A DNA stretch of 64,000 bases from DATASD01 sp035276765. GTDB taxonomy: Bacteria > Patescibacteriota > Saccharimonadia > Saccharimonadales > UBA4665. The position numbers and the translations under genes are program-made. Positions 31,968-40,155 of the stretch are shown here, piece after piece (within the stretch, counting starts at the first letter, position 1; each line of letters opens with the position of its first letter). The notes beneath the pieces are model-generated. The model ran no database searches. It had not been told where the DNA came from and saw nothing but the letters and a program-made list of their open reading frames with translations. Location: positions 186,001 through 250,000 of the forward strand of contig DATELH010000002.1 of NCBI GenBank assembly GCA_035276765.1. The letters run 5' to 3'.

Positions 31968-32378
31968 ATGGCAAAAGAGGGGAAGAAATTTGCACTTGGC
32001 GCAGCCATCGCCGCAGCTGGCGGATATGTGGCCGGGATTTTAACTGCGCCAAAGAGCGGTAAGGAAACGCGCAAAGACATCAAAGACACGGCGAATCGTA
32101 GCATGGCCGAGGCCGAGAAACAGCTTAAAGCCTTGCATACGCAGTTGAGCGACGTCATCGAGCAAGCCAAAACAGAAGCCGACCAGCTGAAAGGTCATGC
32201 CCGCCGCGAGTACGACAGCCTCATGCAAAAAACACAAGAGGCGAAAGATCGTACGCGCGAGCTGCTCAGCAATTTGCACGAAGACGTCGCCGAAGACAAA
32301 GAGTTGCAGCAAGCTATCAAAGACGCCGACAAAGCCATCGAACACCTCAGGTCGTTCCTAAACAAAAAACTAAGCTAA
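31968..32378 (+). CDS. YtxH domain protein
   Basis: The 136-residue protein starts with a short glycine-rich hydrophobic segment (KFALGAAIAAAGGYVAGILTA) and the YtxH hallmark APKSGKETRKDIKD, followed by about 100 residues of charged coiled coil (AEAEKQLKALHTQLSDVIEQ). YtxH proteins are stress-associated and membrane-peripheral; their molecular action is unknown. It follows the YtxG-like gene by 2 nt with an AAAGGGGA ribosome site inside that gene's end. Confidence 0.85.
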   Translation: MAKEGKKFALGAAIAAAGGYVAGILTAPKSGKETRKDIKDTANRSMAEAEKQLKALHTQLSDVIEQAKTEADQLKGHARREYDSLMQKTQEAKDRTRELLSNLHEDVAEDKELQQAIKDADKAIEHLRSFLNKKLS

Positions 32379-32394
32379 AGCGTTGTAAAAGTGC

Positions 32395-32424
32395 AAAACA
32401 CGCCTCGTCGCCGCGGCGTGTTTT
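32395..32424 (+). terminator. Intrinsic terminator before dnaE
   Basis: AAAACACGCC (32395-32404) pairs perfectly with GGCGTGTTTT (32415-32424) around a 10-nt loop. The A/T ends make it possibly bidirectional. It closes the YtxH unit just upstream of the dnaE promoter. Confidence 0.8.
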
Positions 32425-32427
32425 CGC

Positions 32428-32433
32428 TATAAT
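32428..32433 (+). promoter_or_regulatory. -10 box of dnaE
   Basis: TATAAT lies 4 nt after the terminator stem. A leader of about 20 nt with AGAGAGGT as ribosome site precedes the ATG at 32460. Confidence 0.6.
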
Positions 32434-32459
32434 AAAAAACAAAGAGAGGTAACAACTTT

Positions 32460-35400
32460 ATGGCACGCGCCCAGACGACTGAGCTGCAACCCAGCGATTT
32501 CGTCCACTTGCACAATCACACGCAGTATAGCTTGCTCGACGGACTTACCAAAGTCCCGGCGCTGGTTGACTATGTAAAAGAAACGGGCATGGAAGCTGTG
32601 GCCATGACCGACCACGGGACGCTTTCCGGCGTGGTTGATTTTTACAAGACTACAACGGCCGCAGGCGTCAAACCTATTATCGGCATGGAAGGTTACGTGG
32701 CAGCGCGGACTATCGCTGACAAAGAGCCCGGCAAAGACAAAGTTTACTACCACTTGATCTTACTAGCCATGAACAACACAGGCTATCGCAACTTGATGCG
32801 CTTGAGCACTATTGCCAATCTTGAAGGCACTTATTACAAGCCGCGCGTCGATCACGAGCTGCTCGAAAAGTACAACGAGGGGCTAATTATTTTAAGTGGT
32901 TGTATCGGTGGCGAGGTAGCCGACGCTGTTCGCCAAGGCCAATACGACAAAGCCAAAGAGGTCGCTCGCTGGTACAAAAGTGTGTTTGGCGACCGCTATT
33001 ACATCGAGGTGCAAGACCACGGCCACCCCGAACACCCTAGCCGTTGGGACGAACAGGTTGCCGCTAACAAAGAGCTCATCAAGCTTGCCAAAGAGCTCGA
33101 CATTCCGGCAACCATAACCTGTGACGCCCACTACTTGCGCCACGAAGACCAAGAGGCGCACGAAATTTTACTATGCGTGCAAACCGGCTCGTTCCTAAGC
33201 GACGAAAAACGCATGAGCCTCAAAGATTTTGAACTGCACGTCACCGACCCGAACGAAATTATCCAGCGCTGGGGCGAAGAACATCCCGACTTTATCAAGA
33301 ATACGCGCGCCATTGCCGATCGCTGCAATGTTACCATCGAGCTTGGCAAAATCCTCATTCCGAAATTTCCTGTGCCGCAGGGCGAAGACGAGCAGTCGCA
33401 TTTGCATAAGCTGGTGTATCAGGGGTTAGCGTGGCGTTATGGCGATGTTGATGAAGGCAAAAGTCGCGAACTCACCATTGCTGCGGCTGCCAAAACCTTG
33501 CCCAAAGCGGTGCAAGAGCGCGCCGGGTATGAGCTGGGTGTCATCGCGCAAATGGGCTTTAACGGCTACTTTTTAATTATCGCCGACTTCATGAACTGGG
33601 GCAAAGACCAGGGCATTGTGTTTGGGCCAGGACGCGGCTCAGCGGCGGGCTCCATCATTTCGTACGCACTCAAAATTACTGAACTTGACCCACTCAAGTA
33701 CGATTTACTGTTCGAGCGCTTTTTGAACCCCGACCGCATTAGTATGCCCGATGTGGATATCGACATCCAAGATACGCGCCGCGACGAAGTGATTCAATAC
33801 TGCGCCGACAAATATGGCCAAGACCGCGTGGCGAACATCGTCACCTTTGGCACTATGGCCGCCCGCAACGCCGTGCGCGACGTGTCGCGCGTGCTGCAAG
33901 TTCCCTACGCCGAAGCCGACCGTTTGGCAAAAATGATTCCAGCGCCAGTGCAGGGCCGCCACATCCCGCTCGAAGTTTCACTCAAAGACAACGCCGACCT
34001 CAAGCACGAGTACGAAACCAGCGAAACTGCGCAGCGCGTGTTCGACCTCGCCATTCGTGTGGAAGGCACCATTCGTTCACATGGTGTGCACGCCGCCGGT
34101 GTGGTGATTGCGCCCGACGACATCGTCAAGTTCGCCCCACTCGAAATGGCGCAAAAAGGTGTGGTGGCCACGCAGTACCCGAAGGATCCGATCGAAGAAC
34201 TCGGCTTGCTTAAAATGGACTTTTTGGGCCTGTCCAACTTGACCATTATCAACAACACTTTGCGCATCATTAAACGTGTGTACAAAACTGAAATCGACGT
34301 CAACACCTTGCCGCTCGACGATCAGCCTACCTTTGACCTGTTGGCGCGCGGTGACACCACGGGCGTCTTCCAGTTTGAGTCCTCGGGTATGAAACGCTAC
34401 TTGCGCGAGCTCAAACCTACGGTATTCGACGACATTGTGGCCATGGGTGCGCTATACCGGCCGGGGCCGCTTGGCGCTGGCCTGACCGACAGTTATATCA
34501 AGCGCAAAAACGGCCTCGAAAAAATCACCTACGACCACGAACTCATGAAAGGCGCTCTGGAGCCAACATATGGCGTGCTGGTGTACCAAGAGCAAGTGAT
34601 GCAGATCTCGAAAGATGTGTGCGGTTTTACCGGCGGCGAGGCTGACACACTTCGCAAAGCCATCGGCAAAAAAAAGCGTGATGTTATGGCTAAAATGAAA
34701 GTGAAATTCATCGACGGCGCGGTGGAAAATGGCGTGCCACGGGCGGTGATCGAAAAATTTTGGAACGACCTGCTCGGTTTTGCCGACTATTGCTTTAACA
34801 AATCACACTCGGCATGTTACGGCATGATCTCGTACCAAACAGCCTACCTCAAAGCGCATTATCCAGCGGCTTTTATGGCGGCGCTCATGACTAGCGACTT
34901 TGACGACACCGACCGGCTTGCCATCGAAATTACCGAGTGTAAAAAGATGGGCGTGGATGTGTTGCCGCCGGACGTCAACGAATCATTTGTAGAATTTGCC
35001 GTAGTTCCCGATACCCAAAATCCTGACAACCGCAAAGCGCCGATCCGTTTTGGCATGAACGCCATCAAAAACGTCGGCACTGGCGCGGTGGAAGAAATTT
35101 TGCGGGCGCGGGCGGTTGACGGCGCCTTTACGTCGCTCGAAGATTTCCTTACCAAGGTTAATGTGCGCATCGCCAACCGCAAAGCGCTGGAAAGTTTGGT
35201 GAAGGCTGGCGGTTTTGACCGTTTTGGCGATGACCGTTCCAAGCTTTTACACAACCTGGATGTCATCATCGCCTATGCTGGTCGGTTACAAAAGCAAGCC
35301 AGCAGTGGCCAGGTAGACCTATTTGGCATGCTGGACGACACCGACGTGGCCAAACCACAACTATTACTTGAAGCGGCCGGTACGGTGTATTCGGCGCGCG

Positions 35401-36131
35401 AGCAGTTGCTTTGGGAGCGTGAACTTCTAGGATTATATTTATCCCAACACCCGCTGGCCATGTACGAGGCGTTTTTGGCCGAGCAGACGATACCCATCAA
35501 AGAGTTGCAACCGTTGCACGACGGCAAAGCGGTAACGGTGGGCGGAGCCATTACTGACTTGCGCGAGATCATGACCAAAAACGGCCAAAAGATGGCGTTC
35601 GTAAAAATCGAAGACCACCACGGCGAGACCGAGCTCATTGTTTTTCCGGGCACATTCCAGCAGACCACCGGCTTGTGGGAGCGCGACCGCGTGGTGTTGG
35701 TGCGCGGCAAGGTTTCTGCCAAAGACCGCGAGGGCAATCTTGGCGAAGAGGTAAAAGTTATCGTGGATGACGGCCGGGAAATTACAGCCGAGCAAGCCAC
35801 TGGCTATCAGGGCAGCGGCAAGAAAAAGAAAGCCCCCAAAGTGGGCGGCAAAAAAATACTCTCGACGCGCATTGCCAAAGCGGCGAGCGTAGCGGCTGAG
35901 CCCGGTACGCAGCGCCTCTATGTCCGCATGGCCAATAGCCAAGACCAAAACCTGCTGTTGTCGCTCAAGCAAACCATCGACGCCAATCCCGGAAGCACAG
36001 ATGTAGTGCTCGTGCTCGGTCCTGCCGAAAGCAAGCAAGTCATTAAACTGCCTACCGGCGTCAAGCGCGAGCCGGAAATTATCGAGCAGCTGCAAGCGCT
36101 CGTCGGTGCTGATAACATAAAACTGCAATAA
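32460..36131 (+). CDS. dnaE: DNA polymerase III alpha subunit
   Basis: The 1223-residue replicative polymerase has an N-terminal PHP domain (VHLHNHTQYSLLDG at 15-28, then AMTDHGTLSG and TCDAHYLRHED). The polymerase palm follows with GPGRGSAAGSIISYAL and the catalytic acids PDVDIDIQDTRRDEVI, then GVHAAGVVIAP and YRPGPL. The C-terminal helix-hairpin-helix region carries MNAIKNVGTGAVEEIL. An OB-fold (AVTVGGAITDLREIMTKNGQ) comes next, followed by a Lys-rich linker and a tail domain. The PHP metal ligands look intact, so proofreading by PHP is possible. The TAA abuts the stop of the convergent CAP gene with no spacer. Confidence 0.97.
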   Translation: MARAQTTELQPSDFVHLHNHTQYSLLDGLTKVPALVDYVKETGMEAVAMTDHGTLSGVVDFYKTTTAAGVKPIIGMEGYVAARTIADKEPGKDKVYYHLILLAMNNTGYRNLMRLSTIANLEGTYYKPRVDHELLEKYNEGLIILSGCIGGEVADAVRQGQYDKAKEVARWYKSVFGDRYYIEVQDHGHPEHPSRWDEQVAANKELIKLAKELDIPATITCDAHYLRHEDQEAHEILLCVQTGSFLSDEKRMSLKDFELHVTDPNEIIQRWGEEHPDFIKNTRAIADRCNVTIELGKILIPKFPVPQGEDEQSHLHKLVYQGLAWRYGDVDEGKSRELTIAAAAKTLPKAVQERAGYELGVIAQMGFNGYFLIIADFMNWGKDQGIVFGPGRGSAAGSIISYALKITELDPLKYDLLFERFLNPDRISMPDVDIDIQDTRRDEVIQYCADKYGQDRVANIVTFGTMAARNAVRDVSRVLQVPYAEADRLAKMIPAPVQGRHIPLEVSLKDNADLKHEYETSETAQRVFDLAIRVEGTIRSHGVHAAGVVIAPDDIVKFAPLEMAQKGVVATQYPKDPIEELGLLKMDFLGLSNLTIINNTLRIIKRVYKTEIDVNTLPLDDQPTFDLLARGDTTGVFQFESSGMKRYLRELKPTVFDDIVAMGALYRPGPLGAGLTDSYIKRKNGLEKITYDHELMKGALEPTYGVLVYQEQVMQISKDVCGFTGGEADTLRKAIGKKKRDVMAKMKVKFIDGAVENGVPRAVIEKFWNDLLGFADYCFNKSHSACYGMISYQTAYLKAHYPAAFMAALMTSDFDDTDRLAIEITECKKMGVDVLPPDVNESFVEFAVVPDTQNPDNRKAPIRFGMNAIKNVGTGAVEEILRARAVDGAFTSLEDFLTKVNVRIANRKALESLVKAGGFDRFGDDRSKLLHNLDVIIAYAGRLQKQASSGQVDLFGMLDDTDVAKPQLLLEAAGTVYSAREQLLWERELLGLYLSQHPLAMYEAFLAEQTIPIKELQPLHDGKAVTVGGAITDLREIMTKNGQKMAFVKIEDHHGETELIVFPGTFQQTTGLWERDRVVLVRGKVSAKDREGNLGEEVKVIVDDGREITAEQATGYQGSGKKKKAPKVGGKKILSTRIAKAASVAAEPGTQRLYVRMANSQDQNLLLSLKQTIDANPGSTDVVLVLGPAESKQVIKLPTGVKREPEIIEQLQALVGADNIKLQ

Positions 36132-37010
36132 TTAGTGGATAAAACCGCTGGTTTGGGCGAGTACAAAACTTACGACCCCGAGGCTTACCACGGCGATGTC
36201 GAGCATGGGGTGGTGAATAATAAACGCCTCACTTTTGGCTAAAGCCCGACGTACCAACAAACCGTGACGGACTATAAAGAATACCACACACCCGCCTGCC
36301 AGGAAGGACATGGCTGCGATACTCCACGGTGCGGCACCATTGGTCAGTAGTTGGATGCGTGCGACGTGATGGCTGGCGGGCAGTGTTTGTTGGGCGCCCA
36401 GCACGGCAGCCGCGCTGTCTTTGGGTTCGCCGTATAATGCAACGACCACCGTTTGTGTGCCATGGTTTTGGTAATTTTCAGCCGTGGCAATGCCAAAGCC
36501 GACGTTTTGGTATTGGTTGTCGAGCAGATTGGCGCGATGCTCAGCACTATTCATCCAGGCAGCCACGGTGCTGGCGCTGTCGGCAAACCCATAGGCCAGA
36601 TTTTCGCCGGCCGTTTGGTATTGGTAGCCGCTTTGTTGGATAAATGTCCACGGCGTTTTACCGCCCGGAGAAGTGTGTGACCAGTAACCTTGCGCGGCCA
36701 TGTCGTTGGCTTTGGCTTGTGCGGCTGCGGCCAATTGGCTGTTGATGCTGAGCGGCTGATCGTGGTTGTGCTGGCGCTCAACATTGGTGTCTTGTAACAG
36801 TGTTGCTGCGCTAACACTGGCGTGCGCACCCAAAACTTGCTGGTGATGGCTAAGCCAGGCGTTGCCCATGAGCCCTAACGCCACCACGACCAGCATTGGC
36901 AAATACGGCCAATACGCTTTCCCGTAATGTTTGGTGTGTTTGTGGTGGTGCCCGTGGCGCTTTTTTTCGTGCGGCGAGGGCGCCCGTTTTGGTGTCGGTG
37001 CCAGAACCAT
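36132..37010 (-). CDS. Membrane-anchored CAP/SCP domain protein
   Basis: A 292-residue protein with a basic, His-rich N-terminus, a hydrophobic helix (about 38-54, then VLGAHASVSAA) and an extracellular CAP domain. CAP landmarks are LAAAAQAKANDMAAQGYWSH, GENLAYGFAD and AWMNSAEHRANLLD with QNVGFGIA. The histidines and glutamates of the CAP cavity are present. Two further hydrophobic segments near the C-terminus (MSFLAGGCVVFFIV and VVSLGVVSFVLA) anchor it again. CAP proteins are secreted and bind lipids or act in host contact. The ATG at 37010 lies 9 nt after TACACT, so it is preferred over GTG/ATG alternatives upstream. Confidence 0.85.
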   Translation of the reverse strand: MVLAPTPKRAPSPHEKKRHGHHHKHTKHYGKAYWPYLPMLVVVALGLMGNAWLSHHQQVLGAHASVSAATLLQDTNVERQHNHDQPLSINSQLAAAAQAKANDMAAQGYWSHTSPGGKTPWTFIQQSGYQYQTAGENLAYGFADSASTVAAWMNSAEHRANLLDNQYQNVGFGIATAENYQNHGTQTVVVALYGEPKDSAAAVLGAQQTLPASHHVARIQLLTNGAAPWSIAAMSFLAGGCVVFFIVRHGLLVRRALAKSEAFIIHHPMLDIAVVSLGVVSFVLAQTSGFIH

Positions 37011-37019
37011 ACTGCTTTT

Positions 37020-37025
37020 AGTGTA
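37020..37025 (-). promoter_or_regulatory. -10 box of the CAP gene
   Basis: TACACT on the minus strand ends 9 nt before the ATG at 37010. Confidence 0.55.
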
Positions 37026-37053
37026 GCACAACGTGCTTTTGGCTCTGCTTGTG

Positions 37054-37158
37054 ATAGCTTTGAAATATCTTCCTGAGGCACACTCGGAAGCGCCGGTATG
37101 TTACTTTAGAACATACAAGGCGACCCGTATGTGCTGAGGAAAGATATTTCAAAGCTAT
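37054..37158. repeat. Structured intergenic element, family 1 copy 1
   Basis: Perfect 17-bp inverted arms (37054-37070 and 37142-37158) enclose a core whose part 37075-37139 matches 56817-56880 at 61 of 65 positions. In the core GCACA pairs with TGTGC and GTATGTT with AACATAC. The arms share no meaningful similarity with those of the other copy. It lies between the trmH-like gene and the CAP gene, downstream of the former and upstream of the latter. Confidence 0.8.
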
Positions 37159-37162
37159 GGCT

Positions 37163-37660
37163 TCACGGGCGAAAAATAGCGTGATACAGCCCCATCGCAG
37201 CAGCTTGTACCACATTAAACGACTCTTTGCGGCCAAACATTGGAATTTCCAGCACCACATCCATTTGGGCAAGCACTTCTGACTCCACGCCCTCAACTTC
37301 GCGTCCCACCAAAAGTGCAAGCTTTTCCGGAGGTCGGTAATCAGGCAAGCACACCGCGTGGTTGGCTTGCTCGATGGCTGCCAAAACAAATCCTTCTGTT
37401 TTGAGCGCGGCCAGCACCGGCTCAAGCTCTGCAGCATACTCCCATGCTACCAACCGCTCGGCATCGAGCGCCGTTTTATGGATTTGCTTGTCGATTTTGG
37501 CGGCCAGGTGGGGCAGGCGCGTGTCGTTGTGTTGCAACGGGTAGGGCGTGTAGCCGGTGAGATATACCTTTGTCACCCCCAAGCCTTCGGCCGTGCGCAG
37601 CAGCGAGCCAACATTATGGCAACTCCGCAGGTTATGGGCGATCAAAACAATTTTGCGCAT
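37163..37660 (-). CDS. TrmH/SpoU family RNA 2'-O-methyltransferase
   Basis: A 165-residue SPOUT methyltransferase. Motif 1 is HNLRSCHNVGSLLRTAEGLG, motif 2 is LALLVGREVEGVESEVL and motif 3 is IPMFGRKESFNVVQAAAMGLY, which together form the knotted SAM site. It lacks the extra N-terminal substrate-binding domain of RlmB, so tRNA or rRNA could be the target. The ATG at 37660 is 7 nt after a TATACT on the minus strand. It diverges from pilB. Confidence 0.9.
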   Translation of the reverse strand: MRKIVLIAHNLRSCHNVGSLLRTAEGLGVTKVYLTGYTPYPLQHNDTRLPHLAAKIDKQIHKTALDAERLVAWEYAAELEPVLAALKTEGFVLAAIEQANHAVCLPDYRPPEKLALLVGREVEGVESEVLAQMDVVLEIPMFGRKESFNVVQAAAMGLYHAIFRP

Positions 37661-37667
37661 GTTATTT

Positions 37668-37673
37668 AGTATA
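37668..37673 (-). promoter_or_regulatory. -10 box of the trmH-like gene
   Basis: TATACT on the minus strand ends 7 nt before the ATG at 37660. Confidence 0.6.
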
Positions 37674-37705
37674 CGGGAGCGTGCGCATAACCAAATTGCT
37701 CATGC

Positions 37706-37711
37706 TACAAT
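37706..37711 (+). promoter_or_regulatory. -10 box of pilB
   Basis: TACAAT within GCTCATGCTACAATAAAGCC ends 6 nt before the ATG at 37718; leaderless. The stretch matches the one before galU. Confidence 0.6.
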
Positions 37712-37717
37712 AAAGCC

Positions 37718-39331
37718 ATGGAAAACGATGTGCAAGCAGAAGCCCGGCGCGATGCCGAGCTCACTACGCAGCGCCGCGCGCAGGTGTTGGGCTTGCCATA
37801 TATCGACACGAGCACCATGCCGTCGCACCCGTTGTACCACGATTTGCTAACGGTAGAGGAGATGTACAAAAAACGGATCATCCCGATCGACGCCAGCCAG
37901 AGCAAAATTATCTTTGGAATTACAACCACTACCTCGCAGCAAGTTATGAACGAACTCCGCCAGCGCTACGCCGACCGGCTGATATCGTTTGCCATCATCT
38001 CCGACGTCGGTTACAAGGATTACATGCGCCTGTACGACCCGCCCAAACAAATTGTGTACCAAGACGTTTCGTTCAGCAAAGACACCCGCAGCGATCTGTT
38101 TGAAACCGTTTCGAAAACGCTCGAAGAAGTGCGTGCCGACGACATCTTGGCATATCTGGTAAAGCAGGCGTACAACCTCAAGGCGTCCGACATTCACCTT
38201 GAGAACCAAGCCGACGGCGTGCGCATCCGTTTTCGTGTGGATGGTGTGCTGCACCCGATTGCACGCTTGTCGCGCGAAAAATACCACCAACTGGATTCCG
38301 CCGTGGCCGTGGCGGCCAACGTTTCCACGAGCACCGACGACGCCCAAACCGGCCACATCAACAAAACCTACCGCATGGCTACCGGTGAAGACGTGAACGT
38401 GAACCTCCGTGTCGAAACCGTACCCACGGTGTATGGCCAAGATGTGGTGATGCGTTTGTTCAACCTCAAAATGGAACTGCTGAAGCTCGACAACCTCAGC
38501 CTTTCGGCGCGCGAGCGCGCGGTGGTGGACGACGTCATTAGCCATCCAACCGGCATGGTGTTGGTGGTCGGCCCGACCGGTTCCGGTAAGACCACTACTC
38601 TGTACTCTATCCTCAACACCTTAAATTCCGACGAACGCAAGATTCTCACGCTTGAAGACCCGGTTGAGTACTACATGCCCGGCATTGTGCAAATTCCGGT
38701 GCAGGGCGACGAAAACGCCCAAGGTTTTGCCGAACGCTTGCGGGCTGTGCTGCGTTTGGATCCCGACATTGTGATGGTGGGCGAGATCCGCGACCAAGAC
38801 ACGGCAAAAACAGCGCTTCAGGCGGCGCTCACCGGCCATTTGGTGCTCAGCACTTTCCACGCCTCCAGTGCGGCCGCGGCGCTTTCGCGCATGCTCGACT
38901 TCATTGGCATTAACCCCTTGTTTGCTTCGGCTATTCATCTCATTATGGCGCAGCGCTTGATCCGGCGACTCGACCAAGAGACGCGCCAACCGTACCAGCC
39001 AGACGAAGCCCTCAAGGCACAGTTGCGGTCGGTAATCGATACGCTGCCACCGGGCGTTGACCGGCCCGATCTCAACCAAGTTACTCTCTATAAGCCGGGC
39101 ACTTCCGACAAAAATCCGTTCGGCTACACCGGCCAGCTGCCCATCCGTGAGCAATTGCAAATGACGCCCGGCATCCAGCAACTGCTCAAGCTGCCACCCA
39201 ACCAAGTGACCACCGAAATGCTCCAGGCCAAAGCCATCGAAGAAGGCATGCTTACTATGTTGCAAGACGGCGTGCTTAAGGCCATCGAAGGTATTACGAC
39301 CATCGAAGAAGTGTACCGCGTGGTTGCTTGA
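37718..39331 (+). CDS. pilB: Type IV pilus/type II secretion ATPase (PilB/GspE)
   Basis: The 537-residue hexameric ATPase powers pilus extension. An N-terminal GspE-like domain (VLGLPYIDTSTMPSHPLYHD) precedes the RecA-like core. The core has ASDIHLENQADGVRIRFRVDG, Walker A VVGPTGSGKTTTLYSIL, Asp box LTLEDPVEYYMPGI, Walker B RLDPDIVMVGEIRD and His box ALTGHLVLSTFHASSAAAA. The zinc-binding tetracysteine seen in many PilB proteins is absent; that region reads RLIRRLDQETRQPYQ. Pili are used by Saccharibacteria-like cells for attachment and DNA uptake. No other pil gene is adjacent. Confidence 0.9.
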   Translation: MENDVQAEARRDAELTTQRRAQVLGLPYIDTSTMPSHPLYHDLLTVEEMYKKRIIPIDASQSKIIFGITTTTSQQVMNELRQRYADRLISFAIISDVGYKDYMRLYDPPKQIVYQDVSFSKDTRSDLFETVSKTLEEVRADDILAYLVKQAYNLKASDIHLENQADGVRIRFRVDGVLHPIARLSREKYHQLDSAVAVAANVSTSTDDAQTGHINKTYRMATGEDVNVNLRVETVPTVYGQDVVMRLFNLKMELLKLDNLSLSARERAVVDDVISHPTGMVLVVGPTGSGKTTTLYSILNTLNSDERKILTLEDPVEYYMPGIVQIPVQGDENAQGFAERLRAVLRLDPDIVMVGEIRDQDTAKTALQAALTGHLVLSTFHASSAAAALSRMLDFIGINPLFASAIHLIMAQRLIRRLDQETRQPYQPDEALKAQLRSVIDTLPPGVDRPDLNQVTLYKPGTSDKNPFGYTGQLPIREQLQMTPGIQQLLKLPPNQVTTEMLQAKAIEEGMLTMLQDGVLKAIEGITTIEEVYRVVA

Positions 39332-39348
39332 CCGACCATTAGCGCACG

Positions 39349-39381
39349 CCACGTCGGTTTGACCGTCGCTGGAGCTTTTTT
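39349..39381 (+). terminator. Probable terminator after pilB
   Basis: CCACGTCGG (39349-39357) and CCGTCGCTGG (39363-39372) form an imperfect stem around TTTGA, followed by AGC and six Ts (39376-39381). Confidence 0.55.
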
Positions 39382-39485
39382 CCTGCGCACTTCAGCCTGA
39401 CCGGCTTGCCTTAACAGTAGTGCACTCGGGTTTCGAAGCCTTCGCCAATGGTTTATAACCGAAAATAACCGCGCCACAGTGTCTA

Positions 39486-39514
39486 TTTTGTTTTTCTAAC
39501 AGATGTGATATACT
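39486..39514 (+). promoter_or_regulatory. Promoter of rplS
   Basis: TTTTGT (39486-39491), 17 nt, TATACT (39509-39514). A leader of about 30 nt follows. The 100 nt before the promoter contain short palindromes (AGCC/GGCT at about 39395, GGTTTCGAAGCC at about 39429) but no gene. Confidence 0.55.
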
Positions 39515-39551
39515 TGATCGAAAGCAAATAGTAGTGTAAGGTTAATAGGTT

Positions 39552-40073
39552 ATGCAATCTGTTGTTCAAAAAGTTGAAGCAAAGTACAAAAAAGGCGCCG
39601 TTGTTGACGTAAAAAGTGGCGACACTGTCCGCGTACACCAAAAAATCCGCGAAGGCAACAAAGAGCGTGTGCAGGTTTTTCAAGGATTGGTTATTCGTAC
39701 CGACCGCAAAGACAGCCATACCAGCCGCATCACTGTCCGCCGCATTTCGAGCGGTATTGGCGTGGAAAAGAGCTTTTTGCTGCACAGCCCGCTTGTTTTA
39801 AAAATTGAAGTTACTAAGCGCAGCAAAGTTCGCCGCAACTATTTAAGCTACATGCGCAACCTTACCGGCAAAGCCGCCCGCCTTACCGGTGTTGACTTTG
39901 ACCGTGAAGCCGTAAACGCCGTGCACGACAAAAAAGCCGAACAAGAAGAAGCCAAACTGCACGAGCAAACTGCCGCCGCCGCAGAGGCTGAAGCCGAAGC
40001 AAAGGCCGCCGAAGGTGCTGAGCTTGAAGCAAAAGCCGCAGCAGTCCAGGCGGCCCACGAAAAGAACGCATAG
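39552..40073 (+). CDS. rplS: Ribosomal protein bL19 with long acidic tail
   Basis: The first 115 residues are a normal bL19: VKSGDTVRVHQKIREGNKER, VFQGLVIRTDRK, SHTSRITVRRISSGIGVEKS and KVRRNYLSYMRNLTGKAARL. A tail of about 55 residues rich in Ala, Glu and Lys follows (for example AAAEAEAEAKAAEGAELEAK) and is likely a single helix or disordered. bL19 sits at the subunit interface. The tail is an addition beyond the usual length. The gene has its own promoter and a strong terminator after it. Confidence 0.95.
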   Translation: MQSVVQKVEAKYKKGAVVDVKSGDTVRVHQKIREGNKERVQVFQGLVIRTDRKDSHTSRITVRRISSGIGVEKSFLLHSPLVLKIEVTKRSKVRRNYLSYMRNLTGKAARLTGVDFDREAVNAVHDKKAEQEEAKLHEQTAAAAEAEAEAKAAEGAELEAKAAAVQAAHEKNA

Positions 40074-40091
40074 GCTTCCTCTAAGTTCATT

Positions 40092-40116
40092 AAAGCCCGG
40101 CAAGCCCGGGCTTTTT
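40092..40116 (+). terminator. Intrinsic terminator after rplS
   Basis: AAAGCCCGG (40092-40100) pairs with CCGGGCTTT (40106-40114) around CAAGC, followed by TT. A strong, GC-rich 9-bp stem. Confidence 0.85.
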
Positions 40117-40143
40117 AGTTGCAAAACAAAAGGCATTTCGTGC

Positions 40144-40149
40144 TATGCT
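40144..40149 (+). promoter_or_regulatory. -10 box of rnhB
   Basis: TATGCT ends 6 nt before the ATG at 40156; leaderless. Confidence 0.5.
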
Positions 40150-40155
40150 GGCGCT

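Noticed and set aside
37025..37040. AGCAC-AAC-GTGCT followed by Ts as a terminator on the plus strand
   Set aside because: The stem is only 5 bp, no plus-strand gene ends here, and it lies upstream of the CAP gene promoter.
37054..37158. Reading the family 1 element as a simple terminator or a CRISPR unit
   Set aside because: No U-tract follows the arms on either strand, the core is conserved and asymmetric, and there are no spaced direct repeats.
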